From Pseudoxanthomonas sp. 3HH-4 (lineage in GTDB: Bacteria > Pseudomonadota > Gammaproteobacteria > Xanthomonadales > Xanthomonadaceae), in assembly GCF_006716465.1 (NCBI RefSeq), contig NZ_VFPB01000004.1, forward strand, positions 141,526-205,525: a stretch of DNA of 64,000 bases. The letters are read 5' to 3'. The position numbers and the translations under genes were made by a program. This document shows, piece by piece, positions 56,832-64,000 of this stretch. Each line of letters opens with the position of its first letter. The first letter of the stretch is position 1. The notes under the pieces were generated by a model. It saw nothing but the letters and a program-made list of their open reading frames with translations. It was not told the origin of the DNA and searched no databases.

Positions 56832-57751
56832 GCGGCCGCCAGGGCCTTGCCGACGCGGCTGCCGGTCTCGCGGCCGAGGCGTGCCGCCAGCCACCGGCCC
56901 GTGTCGGCCAGTGCATCCAGGTCCACCCCCGTGCGCAGGCCCTGGCCATGCAGCAGGTAGACCACGTCCTCGCTGGCCACGTTGCCGCTCGCGCCCTTGG
57001 CGTAAGGGCAGCCGCCCGCGCCGGAGACGGCGGCGTCCACCACGCGCACGCCTTCGTCGAGGCAGGCGAGGATGTTCGCGAGCGCCTGCCCGTAGGTGTC
57101 ATGGAAATGCACGGCCAACGCGGACATGGGCAGTTCCGCCGCCACGGCTTTCAGCATGCCGGCGGCCTTGCGCGGCGTGCCCACGCCGATGGTGTCGCCC
57201 AGCGATATCTCGTAGCAACCCATCGCGTGCAGCTGCCTGGCCACCCGCACCACGTCTGCCACGGGTACGTCGCCCTGGTAGGGGCAGCCCAGCACGGTGG
57301 ACACATAACCGCGCACCTTCACGCCATCGGCGGCCGCACGCTCGAGGACGGGACGGAAGCGTTCGATGGATTCATCGATGGACGCATTGATGTTCTTGCG
57401 GTTGAAGGCCTCGGACGCTGCGGTGAACACCGCCACTTCCTCCACGCCGACCGCACGTGCGCGGTCATAGCCTTTCTCGTTCGGCACCAGCACGGGGTAG
57501 GCGATCCCGGGCCTGCGCCGGATGGCGGTGAAGACCTCCGCCGCGTCGGCCAGCTGGGGAACCCATTGCGGGCTGACGAAGCTGGTGGCTTCGATATTCA
57601 GCAGGCCGGTGGCGGACAGACGGTCGATGAGTTCCACCTTGTCGGCCGTCGAGACGAGCGTTTTCTCGTTCTGCAGGCCATCGCGCGGGCCGACCTCCAC
57701 GATCCTGACGAAGTCGCCGTCGGCAGTGGGCAGGGGCAGGGAAGGGGTCAC
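56828..57751 (-). CDS. liuE: hydroxymethylglutaryl-CoA lyase
   Basis: A 307-residue TIM barrel starting at GTG 57751. It splits HMG-CoA to acetyl-CoA and acetoacetate at the end of leucine breakdown. EVGPRDGLQNE near the N-terminus, HFHDTYG and the catalytic-cysteine loop GAGGCPYAKGASGN are all present. The start overlaps the lipoprotein stop as GTGA, and the stop overlaps the PAS-GGDEF-EAL gene. Confidence 0.95.
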   Translation of the reverse strand: MTPSLPLPTADGDFVRIVEVGPRDGLQNEKTLVSTADKVELIDRLSATGLLNIEATSFVSPQWVPQLADAAEVFTAIRRRPGIAYPVLVPNEKGYDRARAVGVEEVAVFTAASEAFNRKNINASIDESIERFRPVLERAAADGVKVRGYVSTVLGCPYQGDVPVADVVRVARQLHAMGCYEISLGDTIGVGTPRKAAGMLKAVAAELPMSALAVHFHDTYGQALANILACLDEGVRVVDAAVSGAGGCPYAKGASGNVASEDVVYLLHGQGLRTGVDLDALADTGRWLAARLGRETGSRVGKALAAA

Positions 57752-58362
57752 GGTTTCATCCCATCGTCCGCGCGCCGCATGCGCAATGTCTTGTTGCCGC
57801 CATCGAAGGCATCGAACAGTTCCGGATGGGCGCGCAACAAGTCGCGCAACTGTTCGGGACGACCTTCGAACAGGTAGGTGCTGGCATCGGTCTCGCGGGC
57901 CTTCAATGTGCCCTGTTGCACCCGCTGCATGATGGCCACCGTGTCGAGCATCGCGATCTGCAGGGTATCGTCGCGGATGCGGTATTTCAGCAGCGTGACA
58001 GCGCTGGCCGGCATGCCCTTGGGGGTGGGGGGCGCTGTCTTCCCGGTGGCGAACAGTCCCTCCAGTTCCTTGAAGCCGAGTGCCAGATAACGTTCTCCGT
58101 CGATCTCGAAACCCAGTGCTTCGAAGCCTGGTTCGTCGGTGCGGCCGTTGTCGCGCAGGCGCACGTGGCAACGGGTGTCCACCTGGGCGTAGTCGTCCTT
58201 GCCCAGTGGCACCTTGTCCTGCGGGCTGTCGGCAAGCGGAACCCACCGACCTACCAGAGCGGGATCGCAGGTCAACGGTGCAGGCGGCCGCTCGAACATC
58301 ACGCAGCCGGCCAGCATGAAGGTCGTCAACAGCAGGGTGATCGTCGTGCGCAGGGGCGCCAT
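57748..58362 (-). CDS. putative lipoprotein
   Basis: The product is 204 residues long with a lipobox MLAGC, so Cys20 would be lipidated. The mature part is mixed alpha/beta with no domain I recognise. ATG 58362 has GGAG eleven bases upstream; GTG 58374 would overlap the carboxylase gene. It is translated between two leucine-degradation genes but shows no enzymatic motif. Its presence there may be a lineage trait. Confidence 0.8.
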   Translation of the reverse strand: MAPLRTTITLLLTTFMLAGCVMFERPPAPLTCDPALVGRWVPLADSPQDKVPLGKDDYAQVDTRCHVRLRDNGRTDEPGFEALGFEIDGERYLALGFKELEGLFATGKTAPPTPKGMPASAVTLLKYRIRDDTLQIAMLDTVAIMQRVQQGTLKARETDASTYLFEGRPEQLRDLLRAHPELFDAFDGGNKTLRMRRADDGMKP

Positions 58363-58370
58363 GGAAGGGC

Positions 58371-60362
58371 TCACTCCAGCGTCACGAGCAACGTGTCGGC
58401 TTCGATGAAGTCGCCGGCACTGGCGCGCACCTCGGCCACCACGCCGTCGCGCGGAGCCTTCACCGCCAGTTCCATCTTCATCGCCTCCATCACGAGCAAC
58501 TCCTGTCCGGCTTTGACCGTATCCCCTAGCTGCGCCTTGACCAGCACCACGCGCCCCGGCATGGGTGCGACGATCCTGCCGCCCGTTTCGACGCCCGCCG
58601 CGGCCACGCGACGGTAAACCGGTACCGTCTCCACCGTGGCCCGGCGCTCCCCATCATGCAGCGTCAGGCGCGTGCCATGGCGCAGGACGCGGAATCGCCG
58701 CGCCTCTCCCTGGATACGCAAACCGAGGAGATCGCCGGTCAGCGTGGCGCCTTCCACCTGGTACGTGATGCCGCCCATGAGGATGCGGTAAGTCCCCGCA
58801 TGCCCATGGCCCGAAGCCTCCCAGGTCTCATCGCGATGCTGGAATGCCAAGGGTCGCGCGCCTGCATGTCCCAGCCGCCATCCGTCGCCGACGGCCCAGG
58901 GCGAACCCGGGTCGGGGGACTGGGGCGCAGCTTGGCGCGCATCCGCCTCCTGCTGGAGCAGCGCTGCGACGGCGATCGCCACCTGCTGCGAGGCATCCAG
59001 GTCCGCGGCGGGCATGAACTCGTCCAGATGCCGGTCCAGGTAGCCGGTGTCGATGCGGCCTTCGACGATGGCGGGATGGTGGACCAGTCGTTCCAGGAAA
59101 CCGATGTTCGATTTCGGCCCGACGATCTCGCACTCGGCCAGGGCTGCACGCAGGCGCGCGAGGGCCTCGGTGCGGTCCGCGCCCCAGACGATCAGCTTGG
59201 CGATCATCGGGTCGTAGAAGATGGTCACCGTGTCACCTTCGATCACGCCCGCGTCGAGGCGGACCTGCGCCGAGGGTGCCGGCAGGACCAGCTTTTCCAG
59301 ACGGCCCGAGCCGGGCAGGAATCCTGCCTCGGGATCCTCGGCATACAGGCGCACTTCGATGGCGTGACCGTGTTGCGCGATGGCGTCCTGCGCGAGCGGC
59401 AAGGGTTCGCCGGCCGCAACGCGCAACTGCCACTCCACCAGGTCCTGCCCGGTGACGAACTCGGTAACGGGGTGCTCCACCTGCAGGCGCGTGTTGATCT
59501 CCATGAAATAGAACTGGCCGTCGGGATCGACGATGAACTCGACGGTGCCGGCGTTGACGTAGTCGATGGCCTGCGCCGCCTTCACCGCGGCATCGCCCAT
59601 TGCCGCGCGCAGTTCGGGCGTCAGAAAGGGCGAGGGCGATTCCTCCAGCACCTTCTGGTAGCGGCGCTGCGCGGAGCATTCGCGTTCGCTGAGGTGCAGC
59701 GTGTGGTCATGCGCGTCGGCGAATACCTGGATCTCGATATGACGCGGCGACTGCACGTAGCGTTCCAGCAGCACGCGGTCGCGACCGAAGGCATTGGCCG
59801 CTTCGCGCTGGCAGCTTTCCAGCTGTGCGATGAAATCCTCCAGCCCATGCACGATGCGCATGCCTTTGCCGCCGCCACCGTGCGCGGCCTTGATCATCAG
59901 CGGGAAGCCGATGCGCGCGGCCTCGCGCGACAGCGTGTTCGGCGACTGGTCCTCGCCCGTGTAACCCGGCACCACCGGTACCCCGGCGGCGTCCATCAGG
60001 TCCTTCGCGCCGGCCTTGCTGCCCATCTTGCGCATGGAGGCGCCCGAGGGGCCGATGAACACCATGCCCGCGGCGGCGACCGCATCGGCGAAGTCGGCGT
60101 TCTCGGACAGGAAGCCGTAGCCGGGGTGGATGGCCTGGGCGCCGCTGCTCCTGGCCACCTCGATGATCGCATCGCCCCGCAGGTAGCTCTCCTGGGGTCG
60201 CGGGCCGCCGATCGGATAGGCCTCGTCGGCCTGGCGCACATGCTGCGCATCGGCGTCGGCCTCCGAGTACACGGCGACAGTGCGGATGCCCAGCCGGCGG
60301 CAGGTGCGGATGACGCGGCAGGCGATCTCGCCGCGGTTGGCGATCAGGATCTTGGAGAACAT
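58371..60362 (-). CDS. liuD: methylcrotonyl-CoA carboxylase alpha (biotin) subunit
   Basis: A 663-residue biotin-dependent subunit with a biotin carboxylase domain (MFSKILIANRGEIACRV at the start, then HGGGGKGM and EINTRLQVEHPVTE), a middle domain, and a C-terminal BCCP domain with the biotin lysine in EAMKME. The size fits MccA. Leucine-pathway neighbours favour methylcrotonyl-CoA over propionyl-CoA or geranyl-CoA. The beta subunit gene liuB is not in the window. ATG 60362 overlaps the VOC stop by one base. Confidence 0.93.
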   Translation of the reverse strand: MFSKILIANRGEIACRVIRTCRRLGIRTVAVYSEADADAQHVRQADEAYPIGGPRPQESYLRGDAIIEVARSSGAQAIHPGYGFLSENADFADAVAAAGMVFIGPSGASMRKMGSKAGAKDLMDAAGVPVVPGYTGEDQSPNTLSREAARIGFPLMIKAAHGGGGKGMRIVHGLEDFIAQLESCQREAANAFGRDRVLLERYVQSPRHIEIQVFADAHDHTLHLSERECSAQRRYQKVLEESPSPFLTPELRAAMGDAAVKAAQAIDYVNAGTVEFIVDPDGQFYFMEINTRLQVEHPVTEFVTGQDLVEWQLRVAAGEPLPLAQDAIAQHGHAIEVRLYAEDPEAGFLPGSGRLEKLVLPAPSAQVRLDAGVIEGDTVTIFYDPMIAKLIVWGADRTEALARLRAALAECEIVGPKSNIGFLERLVHHPAIVEGRIDTGYLDRHLDEFMPAADLDASQQVAIAVAALLQQEADARQAAPQSPDPGSPWAVGDGWRLGHAGARPLAFQHRDETWEASGHGHAGTYRILMGGITYQVEGATLTGDLLGLRIQGEARRFRVLRHGTRLTLHDGERRATVETVPVYRRVAAAGVETGGRIVAPMPGRVVLVKAQLGDTVKAGQELLVMEAMKMELAVKAPRDGVVAEVRASAGDFIEADTLLVTLE

Positions 60363-60769
60363 CAGGGGCGGGCATCCGGGGGAAGGTGGCAGACGGCTTC
60401 GATGTTGTTCCCGTCCGGGTCGATGACGAAAGCGCCGTAGTAGTTGGGGTGGTAGTGCAGCCGCAGGCCAGGAGCACCGTTGTCCTGTGCACCGGCGGCG
60501 AGGGCGGCCGCATGGAAGGCATCCACTTGGGCACGCGACTGGGCGATGAAGGCGACATGCAGGCGACGCGATGGCGTACCGCTGCCGTCGCCGTTGCTTA
60601 CCCAGAAGTGGGGACGGCCGGGCGGGCCGAAGCCGCACCCCTCGTAGCTGCCCGTCATCTCCCGGGTCACCTCCATCACCACGCCATAGCCGAGTGGCGC
60701 CAGTACCTGTGAGTAGAACGCCCGGCTGCGGGCATAGTCGCTGACATCGAATCCCAGGTGGTCGATCAT
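60362..60769 (-). CDS. VOC superfamily (glyoxalase/dioxygenase fold) protein
   Basis: A 135-residue protein with the paired beta-alpha-beta-beta-beta units of the VOC fold, starting MIDHLGFDVSDYARSRAFY and ending in VIDPDGNNIEAV. A His near the start (His4) and a Glu in NIEAV are typical metal ligands. The function is unknown. It overlaps liuD and is 4 bp after the hydratase gene. Confidence 0.87.
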   Translation of the reverse strand: MIDHLGFDVSDYARSRAFYSQVLAPLGYGVVMEVTREMTGSYEGCGFGPPGRPHFWVSNGDGSGTPSRRLHVAFIAQSRAQVDAFHAAALAAGAQDNGAPGLRLHYHPNYYGAFVIDPDGNNIEAVCHLPPDARP

Positions 60770-60773
60770 GTCG

Positions 60774-61577
60774 CTACTCCTTGTTGGCCCACGCGGGTGC
60801 GCGCTTGTCGAGGAAGGCGGACAGGCCTTCCTGGCCTTCGCTGGAAACGCGCAACATCGCGATCAGGTCCGCGTTGTCGGCATCCATCCGGTCGCGGTCG
60901 GACGAAGCGGCCACGCGCGCGACCAAGTGCTTCGCACCTGCCGCCGCATGTGGCCCCGCCTTCAGCAGCAACGCGAGCTGTCGCTCCACGGCCTCATCCA
61001 GCTGCGTTGCCGGCACCACCTGATGCAGCAACCCGATCTGCAGCGCGGTGGATGCATCGAAGATCTCCGCAGTGGCGAACCATCGCCGCGCCTGCCGGGC
61101 ACCGATGGCGGCGATGACGTATGGCGAGATCACCGCCGGCAACAGGCCCAACTTGCTTTCGGTCAGGCCGAACTTCGCTTCGGGCACGCCTATGGCGATG
61201 TCGCAGCACGCTACCAGGCCGACGCCGCCGCCAAAGGCGGCACCCTGTACGCGCGCAATGGTCGGCTTGGGCAGTTCGTCCAGCGTGCGCATCAGGCGGG
61301 CGAGGGCAAGGGCATCCTCGCGGTTGGCCGCCTCGCTGGCGGTGGCCATGCCACGCATCCAGTTCAGGTCTGCGCCGGCGGAGAACGAGGCGCCGCTGCC
61401 TTCCAGCACGACGGCGCGAATGTCGGATTCAGCACCGACCTGTTCGAGCGTGGCGGTCAGCGTGGCGATCAGGCCTGCATCGAAGGCGTTGTGGAGGCTC
61501 GGGCGGTCCAGCCGGATGCGCGCCACGGCGCCAGAGCGCTCCAGTACGAGGGGATGTTCCTGTGGTGCTGCCGCCAT
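60774..61577 (-). CDS. liuC: enoyl-CoA hydratase, probable methylglutaconyl-CoA hydratase
   Basis: A 267-residue crotonase-fold protein with AGADLNWM and GGGVGLVACCDI oxyanion-hole blocks, then FGLTESKLGLLPAVISPYV. The context (liuD, HMG-CoA lyase) points to methylglutaconyl-CoA hydratase, which makes HMG-CoA. ATG 61577 is chosen over longer frames. A TATCAT -10-like word is upstream on the minus strand at 61610-61605. First gene of this operon here; liuA and liuB are absent. Confidence 0.9.
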   Translation of the reverse strand: MAAAPQEHPLVLERSGAVARIRLDRPSLHNAFDAGLIATLTATLEQVGAESDIRAVVLEGSGASFSAGADLNWMRGMATASEAANREDALALARLMRTLDELPKPTIARVQGAAFGGGVGLVACCDIAIGVPEAKFGLTESKLGLLPAVISPYVIAAIGARQARRWFATAEIFDASTALQIGLLHQVVPATQLDEAVERQLALLLKAGPHAAAGAKHLVARVAASSDRDRMDADNADLIAMLRVSSEGQEGLSAFLDKRAPAWANKE

Positions 61578-61651
61578 GCCTGCCGTTCCCTGCGAAGTCG
61601 CTGAATGATAGCGGCACAGTGCGTTGCGACCTTCCTGCACTGCGGCGATGC

Positions 61652-61673
61652 TACAATGAGAATAGTTCGCATT
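61652..61673 (+). promoter_or_regulatory. feo promoter -10 and Fur-box-like operator
   Basis: TACAAT (61652-61657) is a -10 box with no good -35. Its end overlaps AATGAGAAT-A-GTTCGCATT (61655-61673), an imperfect inverted repeat resembling a Fur box. Fur-Fe would block the start near 61664. The position just before feoA fits iron regulation. Confidence 0.72.
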
Positions 61674-61685
61674 TGAGAGCCTGGC

Positions 61686-61931
61686 GTGATCCTGACAGAA
61701 CTGCCTTCGCGTACCCCCGCCATCGTCGACACCGTCGAGGACCACGGCCCGCAGGACAACATCGCCCGTCGCCTGCGCGAACTGGGCTTCGTCAACGGCG
61801 AGGAGGTCGAAGTGGTCGCGATGGGTCCTATGGGCGCCGAGCCGTTGCTGGTGCAGGTCGGTTTCACCCGGTTCGCGCTGCGCCGCTCCGAAGCAGCCCG
61901 CGTCCGATTGCGCAACGGAGCCGCGTCATGA
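61686..61931 (+). CDS. feoA: ferrous iron transport protein FeoA
   Basis: An 81-residue SH3-like protein starting with GTG 61686. It has LRELGFVNGEEVEVVAMGPMG and VGFTRFALRRSEA, typical of FeoA, which helps FeoB. Its stop overlaps feoB by four bases. Confidence 0.93.
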   Translation: MILTELPSRTPAIVDTVEDHGPQDNIARRLRELGFVNGEEVEVVAMGPMGAEPLLVQVGFTRFALRRSEAARVRLRNGAAS

Positions 61932-63790
61932 GCGCCGCCGAGGCATCGACGCTGCGGCTGGCACTGGTCGGCAATCCGAACTGCGGCAAGACCGCATTGT
62001 TCAACCAGTTGACCGGCAGCCGGCAGAAGGTCGCCAACTACGCCGGCGTCACCGTCGAGCGCAAGGAAGGCCGGCTGCATTCGTCGGCGTCGGGGCGCAG
62101 CTACGCGGTGCTGGATCTGCCGGGTGCCTACAGCCTGCACGCCGCCAGCCTGGACGAAGCCGTCACCCGCGACGTCTGCCGCGGCTTCTATCCCGGCGAA
62201 CCGGCACCGGATGTGCTGGTCTGCGTGGTGGATGCCACCAACCTGCGCCTACACCTGCGCTTCGCGCTGGAAGTGCGCGAACTCGGCAAGCCGATGATCC
62301 TGGCGGTCAACATGATGGATGCCGCGCAGCGACGCGGCATCGCCATCGACCTGGCGGCGCTGGAACGCGAACTCGGCGTGCCGGTGGTCGAAACCATCGC
62401 GGTGAAGCATGGCGGTGCGCGTGCGCTGATCGAGCGCATCGACGCCGTCGCCGCACAGCCGCACGAACCCCGCACGTACCTGGCGGAAGGCGCCGACCTG
62501 CACGCGGAAACACGTCGCCTGCTGTCGCTCGCGGTCGCCATGCCTACGCGGACGGCGAAGATCGACGACGCGTTGGATCGCTGGTTGCTGCATCCGGTGT
62601 TCGGACTGCTGGCTTTGATCGTGGTGATGTTCCTGATCTTCCAGGCGGTGTATGCCTGGGCGACGCCGATGATGGACATGATCGAAGCGGGCACGGGCTG
62701 GTTGGGCGAACAGGCAGGCGGCCTGCTTCCCGAAGGGCCGCTCAACAGCCTGCTGGTCGACGGCATCATCGGTGGTCTGGGTGGCGTGGTCGTGTTCCTG
62801 CCGCAGATCCTGATCCTGTTCGCCTTCATCCTGGCACTGGAAGAAAGCGGCTACCTGCCCCGCGCGGCGTTCCTGCTGGACCGCATGATGGCATCGGCCG
62901 GCCTGTCGGGCCGCTCCTTCATTCCGCTGCTGTCGAGCTTCGCATGCGCCATCCCCGGCATCATGGCCACGCGCAGCATCCAGGACCCGCGCGACCGTTT
63001 GGCGACGATCCTGGTCGCACCGCTGATGACGTGCTCGGCGCGCCTGCCGGTGTACGCACTGCTGATCGGTGCATTCGTGCCGGACGAGAAGGTGGGCATC
63101 TTCAACCAGCAGGGCCTGGTGCTGTTCGGCCTGTACGCAGCAGGCATCCTCAGTGCGTTGCTGGTGTCATGGGTGATGAAGAAGTGGCGCCGCGACAAGG
63201 GCGAGCACGCGCTGTTGCTGGAACTGCCTTCCTACCGCATTCCGCACCCGCGCGACCTGCTCATCGGCCTGTACGAGCGCGCGATGATCTTCCTCAAGCG
63301 CGTCGGCGGCATCATCCTGGCGCTGACCATCCTGCTGTGGTTCCTGCTGAACTTCCCGGCGCCGCCGGAAGGCGCAATGGGCCCCGCGATCGATTACAGC
63401 TTCGCTGGCCGCATCGGTCATGCGATGGCGGTGTTCTTCGCGCCGCTGGGCTTCAACTGGCAGATCTGCATCGCATTGATCCCTGGCCTGGCCGCACGTG
63501 AAGTGGCGGTCGCCTCGCTGGCCACGATATATGCCCTGTCGGCGGCCGACGATGAGGCGGCCATCCAGGCGTTGACGCCCGTGATCAGCGACGGCTGGTC
63601 GCTGGCCACCGCGTTGTCGCTGCTGGTGTGGTTCATCTACGCGCCGATGTGCATCTCGACGCTCGCCACCATCAAGCGCGAGACCAACTCGTGGAAGCAG
63701 ATGGGCTTTGCCACGTTCTACCTGTTCGCGCTGGCCTACCTCGCCTCGCTGGTGACTTACCAGGTCGCCAAGGCACTGGGTGCGGGCTGA
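61928..63790 (+). CDS. feoB: ferrous iron transporter FeoB
   Basis: The product (620 residues) is the Fe(II) permease with an N-terminal G domain. The G1 loop GNPNCGKTALFN starts at residue 15, with YAGVTVERK, DLPGAYSL and NMMDAAQRRG. The Gate domains have SFACAIPGIMATR and APLMTCSARLPVYALLIGAF with the conserved Cys. It is shorter than E. coli FeoB (773) mainly by a smaller C-terminal region, which is normal for this group. ATG 61928 overlaps feoA. Confidence 0.96.
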   Translation: MSAAEASTLRLALVGNPNCGKTALFNQLTGSRQKVANYAGVTVERKEGRLHSSASGRSYAVLDLPGAYSLHAASLDEAVTRDVCRGFYPGEPAPDVLVCVVDATNLRLHLRFALEVRELGKPMILAVNMMDAAQRRGIAIDLAALERELGVPVVETIAVKHGGARALIERIDAVAAQPHEPRTYLAEGADLHAETRRLLSLAVAMPTRTAKIDDALDRWLLHPVFGLLALIVVMFLIFQAVYAWATPMMDMIEAGTGWLGEQAGGLLPEGPLNSLLVDGIIGGLGGVVVFLPQILILFAFILALEESGYLPRAAFLLDRMMASAGLSGRSFIPLLSSFACAIPGIMATRSIQDPRDRLATILVAPLMTCSARLPVYALLIGAFVPDEKVGIFNQQGLVLFGLYAAGILSALLVSWVMKKWRRDKGEHALLLELPSYRIPHPRDLLIGLYERAMIFLKRVGGIILALTILLWFLLNFPAPPEGAMGPAIDYSFAGRIGHAMAVFFAPLGFNWQICIALIPGLAAREVAVASLATIYALSAADDEAAIQALTPVISDGWSLATALSLLVWFIYAPMCISTLATIKRETNSWKQMGFATFYLFALAYLASLVTYQVAKALGAG

Positions 63791-63793
63791 GCC

Positions 63794-64000
63794 ATGGACG
63801 CATCTCTCGCCCTGCAATACGCCATCATCGCCGTCGCGGTGGTGGTCAGCGCGTGGGTGGTGGTGAAGAAGCAGTTCCCCGGACCGCTGCGCAAGGTGCG
63901 TATCGCGCTGGCGCTGCCTTTGTTGCACGAGGGGCGAGCGAGCTGGCAGCACGCGTTGGGGCGGTGGATCGCACCGGCCGGCAGCCTGGTGAACGGACGG
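63794..64000 (+). CDS. small membrane protein downstream of feoB, cut by the window end
   Basis: 69 codons are visible with no stop. There is one N-terminal membrane helix (YAIIAVAVVVSAWVVV) and a basic region after it (KKQFPGPLRKVRIAL). Small genes after feoB in Xanthomonadaceae (FeoC-like or DUF6587) look like this. It starts three bases after feoB, so it belongs to the feo operon. Confidence 0.7.
   Translation, partial: MDASLALQYAIIAVAVVVSAWVVVKKQFPGPLRKVRIALALPLLHEGRASWQHALGRWIAPAGSLVNGR

Overview
The window is a dense, GC-rich chromosomal segment of a gammaproteobacterium of the Xanthomonadaceae (Pseudoxanthomonas, Lysobacter or Xanthomonas type). The best evidence is the arginine pathway, which runs through N-acetylcitrulline. 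It has an acetylornithine carbamoyltransferase very close to the X. campestris enzyme, an acetylcitrulline deacetylase, and a fused acetylglutamate kinase/synthase. GTAG-type REP repeats between genes agree with this. I saw no phage, insertion sequence, CRISPR array or integron, so this is core genome.

Layout. 1-2659: a 122-bp tandem repeat that captures the 3' end of an M23 peptidase gene, then a minus-strand yidD-pyrC-M23 operon. 2755-7793: a DksA-like protein with a Lys/Ala/Pro-rich N-terminus, an MFS exporter with sufE, cysS, and a small secreted protein. 7854-18532: a possible arginine leader peptide and attenuator, then argF'-argG-argE-argBA-GNAT-argC-argH-yciI-proB-proA. 18542-24226: minus-strand pgaABCD for poly-N-acetylglucosamine, converging on proA. 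24667-28134: tRNA-Pro(CGG), then hisS coupled to an aromatic amino acid ammonia-lyase. 28311-30134: a 7TMR-DISM/GGDEF cyclase. 30307-37798: a TrpR-family regulator behind a perfect 26-bp palindrome, then the complete his operon hisGDCBHAF-IE, nearly all with overlapping genes.

37991-43288: a secreted metallophosphoesterase, a YdeI-like protein, and a minus-strand methionine-salvage group (mtnB, mtnD, mtnC) ending in a DMT exporter. 43405-47545: HiPIP, two tandem paralogous APC permeases, and a Nudix hydrolase. 47576-50398: serA divergent from a D-2-hydroxyglutarate-dehydrogenase-like flavoprotein. 50485-52598: a small secreted DUF2388-like protein overlapping a two-domain HELAH/DUF4105-like envelope protein. 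52608-54047: EfpL (YeiP) and an SDR. 54273-61577: a minus-strand leucine-degradation operon (hydratase, VOC protein, methylcrotonyl-CoA carboxylase alpha subunit, lipoprotein, HMG-CoA lyase) whose last gene is a PAS/GGDEF/EAL protein. 61652-64000: feoA-feoB and a truncated small membrane gene under a Fur-like box.

The most notable signals are the candidate arginine attenuator, the palindromic operator on the his promoter, the 122-bp tandem 3'-end repeat, and several fused or degenerate proteins. Among these are a DksA-like protein that has lost its zinc cysteines and the HELAH plus Cys/His envelope enzyme. Gene starts were chosen by overlap, ribosome-binding site and family length. All family assignments come from recalled motifs, without database searches.
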